Source: Pseudomonadales bacterium (GTDB lineage: Bacteria > Pseudomonadota > Gammaproteobacteria > Pseudomonadales > Azotimanducaceae). Taken from it: a DNA stretch of 64,000 nucleotides. Of the stretch, positions 1-9,034 are shown in pieces (the first letter of the stretch is position 1; every line of letters begins with the position of its first letter). Made by a program: the position numbers and the translations under genes. The notes beneath the pieces are model-generated. The model was not told the origin of the DNA. It worked only from the letters and a program-made list of their open reading frames with translations, and did no database searches. The stretch is from NCBI GenBank assembly GCA_029251375.1, contig JAQXDL010000010.1, forward strand, positions 124,001 to 188,000, written 5' to 3'.

Positions 1-1
1 T

Positions 2-391
2 GAATCCGTCGGCGCACTATTACCCGCCGAAGTTATGTCGATGCCTTACGAGAAGTCGCACCTCGACGGCAAACAGTTGAAAGGACACATCCCGATACTT
101 GATGTTCAGTACGGCAATGTCTGGACAAATATCGAGCGCGAAAAGTTAATCGCACTAGGTATGTCCCCCGGGGATTCTGCCAATATAACTATTTTCGAAG
201 ATGGCAATGTCATCTACAACGAAATTATCCCGTACGTCAAAACCTTCGGTGAAGTAAACGTCGGCAACGCAGCTATCTATATTAATGATCTGCTAAACGT
301 GGCTTTCGCGATCAATCAAGGTGACTTTGCCGCGACTTTTGGGGTCAACTCTGGTCCGCAGTGGTCTGTGCGGATCGTAAAAGTCCGGTAG
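2..391 (+). CDS. SAM hydroxide adenosyltransferase (DUF62) family protein, C-terminal part
   Basis: The frame is open from base 2, so the gene starts outside the window and only about the last 129 residues are seen; an ATG at 35 is probably internal. The segment GHIPILDVQYGNVWTNI followed by a later IYINDLLNVAFAINQGDFA matches the C-terminal beta-barrel domain of the DUF62 / SAM hydroxide adenosyltransferase family, which splits S-adenosylmethionine with water or a halide to give adenosine (or a halo-adenosine) and methionine. The N-terminal domain that carries most active-site residues is not in view, so the exact reaction cannot be judged. It ends with TAG at 389. The family call is fairly firm from the GN-W-TNI and NQGDFA segments; the substrate is inference. 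Confidence 0.72.
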   Translation, partial: ESVGALLPAEVMSMPYEKSHLDGKQLKGHIPILDVQYGNVWTNIEREKLIALGMSPGDSANITIFEDGNVIYNEIIPYVKTFGEVNVGNAAIYINDLLNVAFAINQGDFAATFGVNSGPQWSVRIVKVR

Positions 392-404
392 ATTAGACAG
401 TTAG

Positions 405-470
405 GCTTCTTTTATAGTCCAGCAGGGACCACGGGCGATTCACCATGCTAGGGTCGTCCGTGACAGAAGC
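405..470 (+). other. possible structured RNA or three-way junction in the 3' flank
   Basis: Just after the SAM-hydrolase-like gene the sequence can fold into an outer stem GCTTCT (405-410) with AGAAGC (465-470), enclosing a short stem GTCC/GGAC (417-420 with 426-429) and, directly stacked on it, a 9-pair stem 430-438 with 454-462 containing one G-U pair. I see no match to a riboswitch core that I know, no U-tract and no obvious gene control target other than the MAPEG gene about 180 bases downstream. A 9-pair stem alone is not rare by chance, so this is tentative. Confidence 0.25.
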
Positions 471-649
471 ATGGATCAAATCTACTCCGTACTTCCTACA
501 CCCTACTTTCTAAAGCGACAATTTCGCACAACATAAAAGTCCAAAACCCTAAATTGAAATTATTAGAACCAAAAGATTCAGTGTTAAAAATTTACTACCT
601 ACGGAAAATCAGCTAAGTTGACCGAACAATAACAAAAAGGCTGCCGATT

Positions 650-1090
650 ATGTCCATGCTCTCCCTCTCCGCGTCACCCATTCTACTGCCCATCATTGCA
701 CTCGTACTTTGGACGTTAATCATGCAAGGCTGGATGTTATTAGCTCGTATTCCAGCAATGACTTCTCTGAAGATTGATATTAGTGAAGCCGAGCGCACCG
801 CTGATCTTGCGGCAAAATTGCCGAAGCAAGTAATGTGGAAGGCAGATAACTATAACCATTTGATGGAACAACCAACGATTTTCTATGCGGCCGCTCTTGC
901 CTTGGCGCTGGCGGGACTCGGTACAGACTTAAACGTGATACTGGCATGGGTCTATGTTGGATCAAGAGTCGTTCACAGCATCGTACACAGCACGACAAAC
1001 AATGTGCCTATTCGCTTTGGCTTGTTCGTCATCGGTACGCTTACCCTACTCGTCATGGCCGTGAATGGTGCTGTTGCGTTAATGGGGTAG
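650..1090 (+). CDS. MAPEG family membrane protein
   Basis: A 146-residue integral membrane protein of the MAPEG family (membrane-associated proteins in eicosanoid and glutathione metabolism). It has the usual size and four hydrophobic segments: about 8-28, 80-98, 98-112 and 122-142. The family signature N-HLMEQPTIFYA is at about residues 67-80, followed by a conserved arginine-rich SRVVHSIVH segment. In bacteria such proteins are often of unknown substrate; some carry glutathione transferase activity. The ATG at 650 follows a short purine stretch. It stands alone, with non-coding flanks of about 250 bases on both sides. Family assignment is strong; function is inference. Confidence 0.85.
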   Translation: MSMLSLSASPILLPIIALVLWTLIMQGWMLLARIPAMTSLKIDISEAERTADLAAKLPKQVMWKADNYNHLMEQPTIFYAAALALALAGLGTDLNVILAWVYVGSRVVHSIVHSTTNNVPIRFGLFVIGTLTLLVMAVNGAVALMG

Positions 1091-1328
1091 TTTTTCAACG
1101 CTATTGAAAGCGAAGGTAGGTTCTTACTGATACATGAGCAAACCAATCGTTCACTCGCGAGTCGATGAAACGAGACGAGAAGCGACATCCTTTGTTGTTT
1201 CTCAATGATGCCGGCCTGACATTTCCTATGAAACGACAACATCTTGGGATGGGTAGCCGTATTGCTGACGGCATCTCGGTTATCATGACAGCCATGATGA
1301 CAACATCCCGACTTAAAGAAGCCTCATA

Positions 1329-2042
1329 TTGAATTGCACCTTATCACCGCTTTTATTGCCGCTTTGGGTCATAGTCGCGCTCATTGCCACAAGCCAACAC
1401 GCATCTGCGATGAACAAGTGCATTGATCGTAGCGGCAAAACTACCTATCAAGCAGAACCCTGCCCCGCTAATCAAACGTCACGCCCCGTCTCAATACCCA
1501 ATCCGAAGGAATCAGCCCAGAACCTTTATGATGCTCATCGCAATGTTGGCACAACTAACGTAACGATACCTACTGTTGGCCAAGTAGGCGTAATGATGTA
1601 TACCGCCTGGCAACTCAATCAAATATCAGGTACTGCACCAACCATCAGACTTACGAACAAAAACAACAACGATCCAATGAGCATTACCCTTACATTTTTA
1701 CCGAACAAGTCCAGCGATGCACTTACAGAGAAACAACAGATCGAGACAGTCAAAACTATCGCAGCTCAGTATGTCGCAAGTTCAATCGAACAGAAGACAT
1801 CACTACGACGACTAAAAACGGCGATAGGCGATGCCCTGCTGGCTAACTTTAATGATGCAAAATATCAAAATAGCCCGACGCCCAAAGGCGAGTACAGCAG
1901 CGTGACGATCGGCTTGATATCACATAAGAAATTCTCTGTCTCAATCACAATACTAACAAATGGTATTGAGACAAACGGGCACAATGACGCGCTCGATGTT
2001 TTGGCGAGTCTTTTGTTGGTAGCAAGGACAGATACGCCTTAG
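1329..2042 (+). CDS. secreted protein with N-terminal DUF4124-like segment
   Basis: A 237-residue protein that begins with TTG at 1329 after a weak purine-rich stretch. Residues 1-27 form a signal peptide ending HASA, so the mature chain is periplasmic. The first mature residues, MNKCIDRSGKTTYQAEPCP, resemble the short DUF4124 module (CxDxxGxTxYxxxPCP), a two-cysteine domain common in gammaproteobacterial envelope proteins. The remaining 180 residues contain no family that I recognise; they look like an alpha/beta fold with a central amphipathic helix. The downstream S9 peptidase begins about 75 bases later on the same strand, so the two may be co-transcribed. An ATG at residue 28 is inside the mature domain and is not a likely start. 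Confidence 0.6.
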   Translation: MNCTLSPLLLPLWVIVALIATSQHASAMNKCIDRSGKTTYQAEPCPANQTSRPVSIPNPKESAQNLYDAHRNVGTTNVTIPTVGQVGVMMYTAWQLNQISGTAPTIRLTNKNNNDPMSITLTFLPNKSSDALTEKQQIETVKTIAAQYVASSIEQKTSLRRLKTAIGDALLANFNDAKYQNSPTPKGEYSSVTIGLISHKKFSVSITILTNGIETNGHNDALDVLASLLLVARTDTP

Positions 2043-2116
2043 ATTAGACAGGCGGCTTGTCAATTAGGTCACAAGGATTCAGAATCCCTACTGTATTCCT
2101 GAATCCGAGAGAGACA

Positions 2117-4066
2117 TTGAACAGAACAATCTTAAAAATACTGCTGCTTAGCTTCTCCCTCAGCATCCTCTCTGCTTCGGCTGACCTCATTGAAGACTTC
2201 GCCAGGAACCCGGATATCATAACCGCCAAACTTTCGCCCAATGGCGACTATATTGGTGTCTTGCGGGAGGTCGAAGGCAAGCGCACCGTCGCCATATTCA
2301 AGTTCCCTAGCATGGCGTTCTCCTCTTTCCTGCAATACCCCGACAGAAACGAGGTTGGCACGTTTTGGTGGGTGAACAATGAGCGCATCGTCGCGGACGT
2401 TAGGACCGATTATGCACAATACGAAGATTCACGCTCTACCGGCGAACTGTTTGCGATGAATGCCGACGGCACAAAAAGGATCCACCTATACGGTTATCGA
2501 GCAGGCAAGGGCATCGCGTTGACAAGGACCAGTAAAGGTAATCGAGAGCGGGCCTCCGCCAGCATGACAGATCCACTAATCGACGAAGAGAAATACGCGC
2601 TAATCACCATTTACCGATGGAGTCGCGGTAATCGAAACCCGGCGGAATCGGCCTGGATAAATGTCTATACCGGCCAACAATCAAAACAAGTCCGAGCACC
2701 GGCTGTCAACGCCGATATCATCGCAGATCCAAGCGGGACGGTCAGGTTCGCCTTTCACATGGATGATGATCAAAATGCCGTCAGCTACATGCGCGACGTA
2801 GAAACAAACTCCTGGGAAGTTTTTAACCGCACTCCGTATGGAGGTGCCTCTACCACACCTGTTGCGCTGAACAATGAAGGCAAGGTTTATGTCGAACATT
2901 CACCCAATGGCGGGCCATACGGCATCTACATGATGGACCCTACGAAGGGAGCACTTGAAAAGATTTACCAACACGACCGAGTCAACAGTTCGGTTTGGCT
3001 GGATCGATTCGATACGCCCTATGGCGTAATCACCGAAGATGGCAAGCCAGAGTTCACAGCGTTGTTACCCGAGCACCCTTTAAGTCAGATTATAGCTCAG
3101 TTATCAGAGGTGTTCCCGGCAGGCTTTGTTGACCCCACCAGCGCCACTCGCGACTACTCTTTGGTGACATTCTCTGTCGTTCAAGATACAAAAACACCTG
3201 AAATTTTTCTCTTTGACACTACGAAAAATGAGATCACCGCTCTGTTTGACTCTCGGCCTTGGTTTGACGACACAAAACTTGCGCCAATGGAGCCAATTGA
3301 AATCACCGCCAGAGATGGTCTTGAGCTTCAGGGCTACCTAACACTGCCAGTCGGCTTATCCGGCAAAAATCTACCTCTGGTTATTGTTCCCCACGGCGGT
3401 CCCCACGGACCAAGAGATTCATGGGGCTATCAATACTTTGAAGGATTTATTCCTGCTAACGGATACGCAATGCTTCAAGTTAACTATAGAGGCTCAGGCG
3501 GCTACGGCCCCAACTTTGAGAATGCAGGACATTTAGAGTGGGCAGGCAAAATGCAGGATGATTTGACGGATTCTGTGCAATGGGCAATTCAGCAGGGCAT
3601 TGCTGACCCAGAAAGAATATGCATCTTTGGCTGGAGCTATGGTGGCTATGCCGCTGTAATGAGCGCGGCTAAAGAGCCCGATCTGTATAAATGCGCCGTC
3701 GCTGGCGCTGGCGTCTATGACCAACAGGTACAGTACAAAAAATCTGACTTCGCTAAAAATACTCGCTGGGGCAAAAAATACATCGACAAGGTCATTGGGC
3801 CGACAAAAGCTGATCGAGATGCAGCTTCACCGATCACCTACGTAGATCAGATCAAAATACCTGTTCTGTTGATTCACGGCGAGCAGGATGCGCGGGTTCC
3901 AATTGAACATTCAAAGGATCTTCAGAAAGCATTTAAGGCCGCAGGCAAACCAAAACCTCGCCTGATCAAACTGCGGGCGGAAGAGCACTCGCCACGCAAG
4001 GAAAAGAATAAAACGTTATACATGAACGAGACCATCAAGTTCTTAGATAAATACATTGGCGCTTAG
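2117..4066 (+). CDS. secreted S9 family serine peptidase (prolyl oligopeptidase / acylaminoacyl peptidase type)
   Basis: A 649-residue exported peptidase. The frame is open from a TTG at 2057, but a TTG at 2117 follows a GAGAGAGAC ribosome binding site and opens a signal peptide (residues 1-22, ending SASA), so 2117 is preferred. The N-terminal two thirds are a beta-propeller-like domain; the C-terminal third is the alpha/beta hydrolase. The nucleophile is Ser507 in GWSYGGYA, the acid is Asp591 in HGEQDARVP and the base is His624 in EEHSP. Such enzymes cleave short peptides, often after proline or N-acyl residues, in the periplasm. A 30-base tandem duplication at 4058-4117 straddles its stop codon. 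Assignment is strong; substrate is unknown. Confidence 0.9.
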   Translation: MNRTILKILLLSFSLSILSASADLIEDFARNPDIITAKLSPNGDYIGVLREVEGKRTVAIFKFPSMAFSSFLQYPDRNEVGTFWWVNNERIVADVRTDYAQYEDSRSTGELFAMNADGTKRIHLYGYRAGKGIALTRTSKGNRERASASMTDPLIDEEKYALITIYRWSRGNRNPAESAWINVYTGQQSKQVRAPAVNADIIADPSGTVRFAFHMDDDQNAVSYMRDVETNSWEVFNRTPYGGASTTPVALNNEGKVYVEHSPNGGPYGIYMMDPTKGALEKIYQHDRVNSSVWLDRFDTPYGVITEDGKPEFTALLPEHPLSQIIAQLSEVFPAGFVDPTSATRDYSLVTFSVVQDTKTPEIFLFDTTKNEITALFDSRPWFDDTKLAPMEPIEITARDGLELQGYLTLPVGLSGKNLPLVIVPHGGPHGPRDSWGYQYFEGFIPANGYAMLQVNYRGSGGYGPNFENAGHLEWAGKMQDDLTDSVQWAIQQGIADPERICIFGWSYGGYAAVMSAAKEPDLYKCAVAGAGVYDQQVQYKKSDFAKNTRWGKKYIDKVIGPTKADRDAASPITYVDQIKIPVLLIHGEQDARVPIEHSKDLQKAFKAAGKPKPRLIKLRAEEHSPRKEKNKTLYMNETIKFLDKYIGA

Positions 4067-4117
4067 TACGCAGGCGCTTTTTGTATAGGCTCTTAGTACA
4101 CAGGGGCTTTGTCAGTC
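4058..4117 (+). repeat. 30-base imperfect tandem duplication across the stop codon
   Basis: Bases 4058-4087 and 4088-4117 are two copies of a 30-base unit (GGCGCTTAGTACGCAGGCGC... and GGCTCTTAGTACACAGGGGC...). The first copy contains the last codons and TAG of the S9 peptidase; the second copy supplies the Shine-Dalgarno-like AGGGGC and TTG start of the following gene at 4109. Confidence 0.7.
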
Positions 4118-4774
4118 AACACTGCGTTGAGCGAACACGCGCCCGTAGAACCAATTATGAATATTGAGAAGTTAAAACTCGCAGAGGCGCACTTTTTACA
4201 AATGTATCCGAAGGGGTTTGCTGACCCTGCGCTAGAATTGATTAGCAAGCGCCATAGGGTCGATGCGATGTCAGATTTTACTCAAGCAGCGTTTGCAAAA
4301 AAACAATTCAAAAATGAGCGACAGATTCTCGACGATCTCATTAGAACTGTTTCTCGCTCTTCGATGGTCTCCATGTTTGAAAAGCCGAAATTTAGAGACC
4401 ACATTAACGCCCTCAGCAAAACCGACCAATCAAGCGTTGCCGCTGCACTGAAGAAGCTTCTACACGGAAATCAAGAGAAAGGCTTTAACGAACTATTGGA
4501 TATCCTATCGGATGGGAAAATTGCCAAGTGGAGCCTTATGACGATCGCCTTGGTTTATTTCAATTCGCAAACCGAAGTTTTCGTCAAACCAACGACAGCC
4601 AAAGGCATTATCAACCTGCTCGAGTTAGATCTTAGCTACAAACCGCGCCCCTACTGGGAATTCTACGTCGGCTACCGCGACGCCATCAATGACATAAAGG
4701 CAGCGATCGACCCATCGCTGCGCCCGAACAACGCAGCGATCACCGGTTTCTTAATGATGAGCCTTGGGTTGTAG
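4109..4774 (+). CDS. unknown cytoplasmic protein
   Basis: A 221-residue protein that I do not recognise. It is largely helical, with charged residues throughout, no signal peptide and no convincing membrane segment. Segments such as YPKGFADPALELISKRHR (about residues 33-50) and YKPRPYWEFYVGYRDAINDI (about 176-195) look conserved in character but match no family that I know. The TTG at 4109 has AGGGGC just upstream; an ATG at 4157 (residue 17) is an alternative start and would remove a segment of low complexity. The gene follows the S9 peptidase by about 40 bases on the same strand and is convergent with the amidohydrolase downstream, their ends being 21 bases apart. Confidence 0.65.
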   Translation: MSVNTALSEHAPVEPIMNIEKLKLAEAHFLQMYPKGFADPALELISKRHRVDAMSDFTQAAFAKKQFKNERQILDDLIRTVSRSSMVSMFEKPKFRDHINALSKTDQSSVAAALKKLLHGNQEKGFNELLDILSDGKIAKWSLMTIALVYFNSQTEVFVKPTTAKGIINLLELDLSYKPRPYWEFYVGYRDAINDIKAAIDPSLRPNNAAITGFLMMSLGL

Positions 4775-4795
4775 CCTAACGCCTGTAGCAGGTTT

Positions 4796-6505
4796 TCAAG
4801 CTGCCCTTGGGTCGTGTTGCTGGCCACGGATTAACTTACCCGGCAACGCACCTGTCGGCACACCCTGCTCGTAGATGATTTCACCGGCACATATCGTGGC
4901 CTCAATACCATCGGCATTCTGCATAAAACGTTTACCACCAGCCGGTAGGTCGAAAACAATATGCGGTGTATGAAGTTTGAGCGCTTCGATATCAATAATG
5001 TTGATATCAGCCTTCATTCCCTCGAACAGCAAACCACGATCTTTCATGGAGTAGAGCTCCGCCGGCTGTCGCGTCAACATATGTATCGCGTCCTCCAAAG
5101 AGAACAGTGCTTTTTGCTTCACCCATTTACATAAAAGGTACAGGTTTGCACTCGTGTCGCAAATTGAACCTACGTGGGCTCCGCCGTCACCTAAGGCCAA
5201 AACAGTATTGGGATGCGCCAGCATCTGCGGAATATTCTCAGAGAAATTAGCAACAGGGATGTACACAAGGCTTTGCCCATTATTCGTGAGCAAATAGTCA
5301 TACAACCACTCTTCTTGATTCATGCCCTCCGCCGCAGCGAGGTTAGCAATACTACGATCTGGTCCAGGCAGATAGTCGATTGGATCATCTAGGACGTACA
5401 TGTTGTCGAACTGATTCATTACGATCTTAACGAAAATATGGGGCGCTTCGTTGGCTTCACTCAAAATCTTCGCTTTCGTTACTGGGTCATGCAACGCTTT
5501 CATCTTTTCATCCCAATCAAGACCACCTAACGCCTTAAAGCTAGGTCGATCATAAAAAGGACTCATCGAAGCTGGGTGGCCCATCATAATACCAACGGGT
5601 CTGGAGATAACTTGACCACGAATATCTAAACCGCCTGCCTGGGCATCTTCGATTCGGTCAAGATGTTCGCGCCAAAGTGTAGGGGTCCCATCAAGGTCGA
5701 GGAGAGTAAAAGTGCCCTTTGCACCGGTTTTTTCTGACGTATGTCGCAGAATACCAAATTCATCCTCCGCTTCACGCCAATCAGCAATTAGTTGAAACAC
5801 ATGACCTTGATCGCCAGAGAGAGATTCACCGAGCTGCTTCAATTCATCCGTCGCTGCCTCAAAGGTTGGCACAAACGCACCGGTACTGGATCTATGCACC
5901 AACGTTCTCGATGTCGAAAAACCGACACCACCAGCGTCTACGCTCTCCGCCAAGAGCACTTTCATCTGAGCAATGTCTTCAGCCGTTGCCGTTTCTCTGT
6001 TCACGCCACGCTCACCCATTACATAGACGCGCAAGGGACCGTGAGGCACCAACGCGGCAACATCGATGTCGTGCGGCTTGCTCTCAACGAAATCTAGAAA
6101 CTCACTAAAACTCTCCCATGCCCAAGGCAAGCCTTCATTCATGACTGTTTCAGGAATCTCTTCTACACCCTCCATTAACTTAATCAGGACGTCACGATCC
6201 TCAGACCGACAAGGCGCAAAACCAACGCCACAGTTACCCATCACAACCGTCGTCGTACCAAGGCTTGAAGATGGATTAAGATGTGAGTCCCAGGTAGCCT
6301 GGCCGTCATAGTGGGTGTGTACGTCGACAAAACCTGGCGTGACGATCTTGCCGGTGGCATCAACCTCTTTCGTCGCTGTGCCAATAATATTGGTTTCGAC
6401 AGTCGCTATCTTTCCATCAAGGACAGCGACATCCGCTACGCGCATCGGCGCACCGCTACCATCAATCACACTACCGTTACGAACAATCAGATCATAGTCA
6501 GCCAT
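4796..6505 (-). CDS. D-aminoacylase-type amidohydrolase (N-acyl-D-amino-acid deacylase family)
   Basis: A 569-residue protein of the amidohydrolase superfamily. The N-terminus DLIVRNGSVIDGSG and the metal site TPGFVDVHTHYDGQ (about residues 56-69) are typical of D-aminoacylases, which hydrolyse N-acyl-D-amino acids or related cyclic amides. A later GNCGVGFAPCR (about residues 91-101) and GDGGAHVGSICD (about residues 417-428, the usual aspartate-bearing strand) complete the pattern. Length is somewhat above that of the classical 480-residue enzymes. It is divergent from a nucleoside hydrolase, with a 186-base gap holding two dyads. The ATG at 6505 has only a weak GGAA behind it. Family is firm; the actual substrate is open. 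Confidence 0.88.
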   Translation of the reverse strand: MADYDLIVRNGSVIDGSGAPMRVADVAVLDGKIATVETNIIGTATKEVDATGKIVTPGFVDVHTHYDGQATWDSHLNPSSSLGTTTVVMGNCGVGFAPCRSEDRDVLIKLMEGVEEIPETVMNEGLPWAWESFSEFLDFVESKPHDIDVAALVPHGPLRVYVMGERGVNRETATAEDIAQMKVLLAESVDAGGVGFSTSRTLVHRSSTGAFVPTFEAATDELKQLGESLSGDQGHVFQLIADWREAEDEFGILRHTSEKTGAKGTFTLLDLDGTPTLWREHLDRIEDAQAGGLDIRGQVISRPVGIMMGHPASMSPFYDRPSFKALGGLDWDEKMKALHDPVTKAKILSEANEAPHIFVKIVMNQFDNMYVLDDPIDYLPGPDRSIANLAAAEGMNQEEWLYDYLLTNNGQSLVYIPVANFSENIPQMLAHPNTVLALGDGGAHVGSICDTSANLYLLCKWVKQKALFSLEDAIHMLTRQPAELYSMKDRGLLFEGMKADINIIDIEALKLHTPHIVFDLPAGGKRFMQNADGIEATICAGEIIYEQGVPTGALPGKLIRGQQHDPRAA

Positions 6506-6584
6506 TTTCGATTCCGAAGGTTATTTTCAATGGCTTTTAGAGTACTTGATGCTGCCTTGATTGATCAAGCAACGAATTACCGTT

Positions 6585-6600
6585 GACCGGGACACCGGTC
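6585..6600. promoter_or_regulatory. perfect 6-base inverted repeat in divergent promoter region
   Basis: GACCGG-GACA-CCGGTC lies between the divergent amidohydrolase and nucleoside hydrolase genes. Just before it is a second, looser dyad (CTTGA-TTGA-TCAAG, about 6556-6569). Either could be an operator for a shared regulator, or a short hairpin. No regulator gene is next to it. Confidence 0.3.
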
Positions 6601-6691
6601 GTAAGCTTGTGCGTTTTTGAGATCTGTAGGTTTTTGCTATTAACGCCCTTCGCTGGTCTAATACGCAGCGAATTAGGCAAGGGGACGGCAG

Positions 6692-7657
6692 ATGAAGCAG
6701 GTGATTTTCGACACAGATATTGGTATTGACGATGCGATGGCCATGCTAATTTTGCACTATGCACCAACGGTAAACATGATTGCGATAACCACTTGTTTTG
6801 GTAACGCGAGCCTTGCCAACACCACCCGAAACGCACTTTTTGTTAAGGAGCAGTTCGGCATATCAGCACCGGTTTATGCTGGCGCGAACGAGTCCATGGG
6901 CGAACCTCTCGGAGAAGGCTTTCCGGACTTTGTACACGGTAAAAATGGCCTTGGTGACATCCCCATTATCGAACCCACAATACAGGCCGAGGCAATACCC
7001 GCCGCTCAGGCAATCGTCGAGATGGTAACGAAGCAACCTGGCGAAATTTCAATCGTTGCTGTCGGTCGCATGACCAACATCGCAGATGCTTTGATTCTCT
7101 GCCCCGAGTTACCCTCTTTGGTTAAAGAACTCATAGTGATGGGCGGGGTGTTCGGCTTCAGGGAACATCAGGGCAATGTTTCACCGGTTGCAGAAGCTAA
7201 CATAGCGGGCGATCCGACCGCCGCGGATGTGGTCTTTACTAGCGGCATGCCGACGACCATTGTAGGCCTCGACGTTACCCACGAAATCATCATGGACACA
7301 GACTATCTCGAACTACTTAGATCCACCGCGGGCCGCGCGGGACAGTTGATCTACGATACCAATCAATTCTATTTTGCATTCCATGAGCGTATTAACGGAT
7401 CAGCAACCTGCCCTATCCACGATTCGACTGCGGTTGCCTACCTGATCAGGCCAGACCTTTTTACGACCAAGCAGGGACCGGTCAGAGTCGCAACGAAAGG
7501 CGTGGCTTTAGGTCAGACCATTTTGGGACAAGAGCCCAACGGCTATGCGACTGACGCATGGAATGGTTTGCCTGCGTGCAATGTCTGCTATGAAGTTAAT
7601 GCTAAAGAAGTACTGACGCTGTTCGTTGAGACTCTTTCAGCTGGCGACAAAGGTTAA
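6692..7657 (+). CDS. inosine/uridine-preferring nucleoside hydrolase family protein
   Basis: A 321-residue ribohydrolase of the IunH type, which cleaves the N-glycosidic bond of nucleosides to give ribose and a free base. The calcium-binding motif FDTDIGIDDA (residues 6-15) is intact, and the C-terminal aspartate partner is in CPIHDSTAVAYLI (about residues 240-252). The usual IMGG motif is present as VMGGVFG (about 149-155). Start ATG at 6692 follows AAGGGGACGGCAG, a good ribosome binding site. The gene is divergent from the D-aminoacylase homologue and convergent with the TsgA-like transporter. Its stop codon lies inside a 12-pair hairpin. Nucleoside specificity cannot be read from the sequence. 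Confidence 0.92.
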   Translation: MKQVIFDTDIGIDDAMAMLILHYAPTVNMIAITTCFGNASLANTTRNALFVKEQFGISAPVYAGANESMGEPLGEGFPDFVHGKNGLGDIPIIEPTIQAEAIPAAQAIVEMVTKQPGEISIVAVGRMTNIADALILCPELPSLVKELIVMGGVFGFREHQGNVSPVAEANIAGDPTAADVVFTSGMPTTIVGLDVTHEIIMDTDYLELLRSTAGRAGQLIYDTNQFYFAFHERINGSATCPIHDSTAVAYLIRPDLFTTKQGPVRVATKGVALGQTILGQEPNGYATDAWNGLPACNVCYEVNAKEVLTLFVETLSAGDKG

Positions 7658-7675
7658 TCAAACTAACCTTGTCGC
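7644..7675 (+). terminator. stem-loop overlapping the stop codon
   Basis: GCGACAA (7644-7650) pairs with TTGTCGC (7669-7675), and after one bulged A, GGTTA (7652-7656) pairs with TAACC (7664-7668), leaving a 7-base loop. The stop codon of the nucleoside hydrolase (7655-7657) is within the stem. There is no U-tract on either strand, so this may be a 3' mRNA stabiliser or a factor-dependent end shared by the two convergent genes rather than a classical terminator. Confidence 0.55.
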
Positions 7676-7715
7676 AAGCAGGGCAACATGACTCAAACTC
7701 GAGCCAAGATCGCAA

Positions 7716-8900
7716 TCAAGCGGTTGATCTCATTCTATAGAAGCTCAAACCCCACAGCATAATTGTTAGCAGCGCATAACAAAACGTCGAGAACTGCAGT
7801 ACAAAATAGCTACTCGACATTTCTACGATATTGCTGGTCACCCAAGGGCTCAGTGCCGTGCCGAGGGTCGCGCCCAACAGCAAACCGGAAATGAGCCGAG
7901 GACCCGGTTTGGCAACTTGCAAGGTCGCGTAAGAAATCAAAATCTTGAGTAGACCTAAGTTTGCAAACCCCCATAAAAACGCCAACATCACCAACGTATC
8001 AATACTATTAACTAACCAAAGCGGAATTGAACACACGCAGGTTGATAGCGTTGCGATTAACAGCAATCGTTGCACGCCAACTTTAAGCACCCACCAGGCG
8101 ACAAACAGTTGCGCCACAAACATGCCGGTCCAGAATCGACCTACAACTTCACCGGCAGCACTTGCCTCTATGCCCAATGCGGTTTGAAGATGATTCGGTA
8201 ACCACCAAAGCATCGAGTATTGTCCTAATGTGTAAAGAAACAAACAGACGATGCAGATCCAAACACCAAACGGCCACCGAACCCGCGATTCAGAAGTTTC
8301 GTTCTGACGGTCATCTTCAGGGGCATCACGTGCGGTATTTCCGGCATCAGGGAAAGTGGAAAAAATAGCCAGTACAACAATTATCGTAGCCACAAATGCG
8401 ACGAACAAATACGAACCAGACCAATGGAATTCTAATGACAAAAGATAAAGCGCAATCGAGGAACAAGCGATACCAGCAACGCTAAAAGAGCCGTCCGTAA
8501 TGACCAGCATTGAAGCGCGCCGTTCTTGTTCGTAAGTGATCGAGATAATCGTTGCCGCACCAGCCAGGCCGACACCGCAGCAAACACCCACAATACCCAA
8601 CGCATAACCAATGAATTCAATACTTTGCGCAAACAACAAGCTAACAAGGCTGCAAGTAATCAAGCCATAGAGCAGGATCATAATTTTCTTTAAGGAGAGC
8701 CAATCGAACACGACCAACGCAAGTATAGAGCCCACTAATATACCAAGGGTCAACCAACTAAAGCGCGCGGTCACTTCAGTTACGGGCAGATCAAAGTAGC
8801 TCGCCATCGGTCCTGTAATGATGCCAATAGAAGACAACATACCCGACATAACGAAGTAGGCTAGAAAGCTAATCAGCGTAATACTAATTTTATTGTTCAA
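7716..8900 (-). CDS. MFS transporter, TsgA-like
   Basis: A 394-residue, 12-segment major facilitator protein. The N-terminus (SLAYFVMSGML...ASYFDLPVTEV) and the segment around SMLVITDGSFSVAGI closely follow the enterobacterial TsgA family, proteins of unknown substrate that resemble sugar and nucleoside symporters. A hydrophilic loop of about 30 residues (roughly 188-210, rich in D and E) separates the two six-helix halves. Start is TTG at 8900 with GTGAGAAA just upstream; no in-frame ATG lies near. It is convergent with the nucleoside hydrolase and could carry a product or substrate of that enzyme, but this is inference. Transporter class is firm. Confidence 0.85.
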   Translation of the reverse strand: MNNKISITLISFLAYFVMSGMLSSIGIITGPMASYFDLPVTEVTARFSWLTLGILVGSILALVVFDWLSLKKIMILLYGLITCSLVSLLFAQSIEFIGYALGIVGVCCGVGLAGAATIISITYEQERRASMLVITDGSFSVAGIACSSIALYLLSLEFHWSGSYLFVAFVATIIVVLAIFSTFPDAGNTARDAPEDDRQNETSESRVRWPFGVWICIVCLFLYTLGQYSMLWWLPNHLQTALGIEASAAGEVVGRFWTGMFVAQLFVAWWVLKVGVQRLLLIATLSTCVCSIPLWLVNSIDTLVMLAFLWGFANLGLLKILISYATLQVAKPGPRLISGLLLGATLGTALSPWVTSNIVEMSSSYFVLQFSTFCYALLTIMLWGLSFYRMRSTA

Positions 8901-9034
8901 TATTTCTCACACCGCCAAACCCAACAGATCATACATATCGGTACACGATATGTTTATCGACAAAACTCAAACTATACACATAACGCTTTAGATAGAAGAA
9001 AGGTGATGACCAAGGGTAACTACACCACAGATAA

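Noticed and set aside
389-2051. A 12-base sequence TAGATTAGACAG occurs at both 389-400 and 2040-2051, each time including a stop codon.
   Set aside because: In 64 kb many 12-base matches are expected by chance, and the flanks do not match.
5719-6108. Long open frame opposite the amidohydrolase.
   Set aside because: It is antisense to a well-supported gene; no own signals.
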